From NCBI RefSeq assembly GCF_033878955.1, contig NZ_CP138858.1, forward strand, positions 682,001 through 746,000: a stretch of 64,000 bases of DNA. Reading direction: 5' to 3'. Both the position numbers and the translations under genes were made by a program. This document shows positions 63,369 through 64,000 of the stretch, piece by piece. Below the pieces are notes generated by a model. It was not told the origin of the DNA, did not search any database, and worked only from the letters and a program-made list of their open reading frames with translations. This stretch comes from Coraliomargarita algicola (GTDB taxonomy: Bacteria; Verrucomicrobiota; Verrucomicrobiia; Opitutales; Coraliomargaritaceae). Each line of letters starts with the position of its first letter. The stretch's first letter is position 1.

Positions 63369-64000
63369 GTGGAACAGTCTATATCAGGCATCGACAGTAT
63401 CGTCTCTTTCTCCAATAATCAGGGTGCAAAAGGTCGCGGCACCCTAGTGCACGTCTCTCGGTCAATGGCGGTGTTCGAAGTTTATAACCCTTTCTCAATC
63501 GTACAGTTGAGTGAGGTTTTAAAAGAGATCGTGATCATGCGGGGCGAACGCATCATCTACCGCGGCAAAGGTGTGGTCACCAGTATCGTCACCACTGGTT
63601 TGATGACCATTGTTTCGGCCACCTTTACCGATAGCTGGAAAGATCCCGGTGCCCTACGACCGAACAAGACCCTGGAGGACGAAATCGAAAACTTCATCCA
63701 GGGCTGGGAAAAGGGACACGACCTCTCGGCGTCCTACCAGTTAGTGGTGAACAAAATGTCGAATTTCTTCGCGGAAATCAGTCGCTGGCTGGAGGAAGTA
63801 GAAGTCGCATTACTTGAGGATTTTGATAGGAATGACAGTGAAAGCATCCAGTTCAAAAATAGTGTCGAAAAGCCTGTGATCGAGAAAATGGCGGAGTTCT
63901 ATCGACTCTTCGAAATCGAAGCTTCGAAGATACCGCAGGAAGAAGTCACTTTATATAAGGCCTTTGCCCGGCGCGAGCTACACCCATTTATCCTCTGCGC
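63369..64000 (+). CDS. N-terminal part of a PilZ-like/methyltransferase-type protein, cut by the right edge
   Basis: The frame opens at GTG 63369 (no ATG/GTG/TTG codon lies between it and an in-frame stop at 63312-63314) and runs out of the window after about 210 residues. The first 90 residues look like a PilZ-type beta barrel (GIDSIVSFSNNQGAKGRGTL; AVFEVYNPFSIVQLSEVLKE; RIIYRGKGVVTSIVTTGLMT), followed by helices (EIENFIQGWEKGHDLSAS; ISRWLEEVEVALLEDF). I recall similar N-termini in a SAM-methyltransferase family annotated as 3-hydroxypalmitic acid methyl ester biosynthesis proteins and encoded beside single polyketide synthases; this is memory, not a search. It starts 75 bp after the synthase. 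The methyltransferase domain, if any, lies outside the window. Confidence 0.55.
   Translation, partial: MEQSISGIDSIVSFSNNQGAKGRGTLVHVSRSMAVFEVYNPFSIVQLSEVLKEIVIMRGERIIYRGKGVVTSIVTTGLMTIVSATFTDSWKDPGALRPNKTLEDEIENFIQGWEKGHDLSASYQLVVNKMSNFFAEISRWLEEVEVALLEDFDRNDSESIQFKNSVEKPVIEKMAEFYRLFEIEASKIPQEEVTLYKAFARRELHPFILC

Noticed and set aside
1..64000. Search for tRNA, rRNA, CRISPR arrays, insertion sequences and attachment sites
   Set aside because: No T-loop-like sequence in an intergenic gap, no repeat-spacer pattern and no transposase or integrase reading was seen; a covariance-model scan would be needed to exclude small RNAs.

Overview
The window looks like chromosome of a marine polysaccharide-degrading Verrucomicrobiota, probably Opitutae/Puniceicoccales (Coraliomargarita- or Lentimonas-like). 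The grounds are formylglycine sulfatases beside GH95, GH115 and GH116-type glycosidases, PEP-CTERM proteins, a Verru_Chthon-like giant prepilin, a lone H-X-DG pseudopilin and Tat-exported enzymes. Taxonomy is inferred from gene content only. I saw no rRNA, tRNA, CRISPR array or insertion sequence.

1-29 kb is a sulfated-glycan utilisation locus. On the minus strand lie a GH115 alpha-glucuronidase-like gene (cut by the left edge), two sulfatases, a Verru_Chthon-like protein, a GH95 fucosidase, two GH116-like enzymes (one with a LamG domain), an SGNH hydrolase, a PEP-CTERM protein and a PhoD phosphatase. A discoidin-type sensor kinase and LuxR-type regulator (3.6-6.2 kb) sit inside it on the plus strand. 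A DUF1080 protein and a large LamG lipoprotein (25.1-29.0 kb) close it. An ATCGCG-based element, often ATCGCG-N6-CGCGA, recurs upstream of several of these genes and may be a shared operator.

29-47 kb is mostly housekeeping and signalling: a frameshifted methyltransferase, SerC, a DCC-family protein whose start codon appears to be ATA, an operon-like run smc / Cache histidine kinase / receiver / 62-aa protein / GspE-PilB ATPase, a YggS protein, a LysR regulator, a fatty-acid-hydroxylase-family membrane protein with a lipoprotein, a HipB-HipA pair whose HipA has lost catalytic residues, and a GNAT-cNMP/methyltransferase pair. At 46.9-47.6 kb a LysR tail and an MFS tail face away from each other across what looks like a deletion scar.

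47.7-54.7 kb is a second glycan operon (pseudopilin, GH71/GH99-like hydrolase with LamG, LamG protein, alpha/alpha-toroid protein), headed by a PEP-CTERM gene and a divergent AraC regulator. A short AT-rich accessory stretch follows (54.7-57 kb: DUF2971 protein, PEP-CTERM-like protein, small membrane protein).

The right end carries a single-module, fully reducing type I polyketide synthase (KS-AT-DH-ER-KR-ACP, no thioesterase) and the start of a co-directional gene that resembles the N-terminus of a methyltransferase family found beside such synthases.
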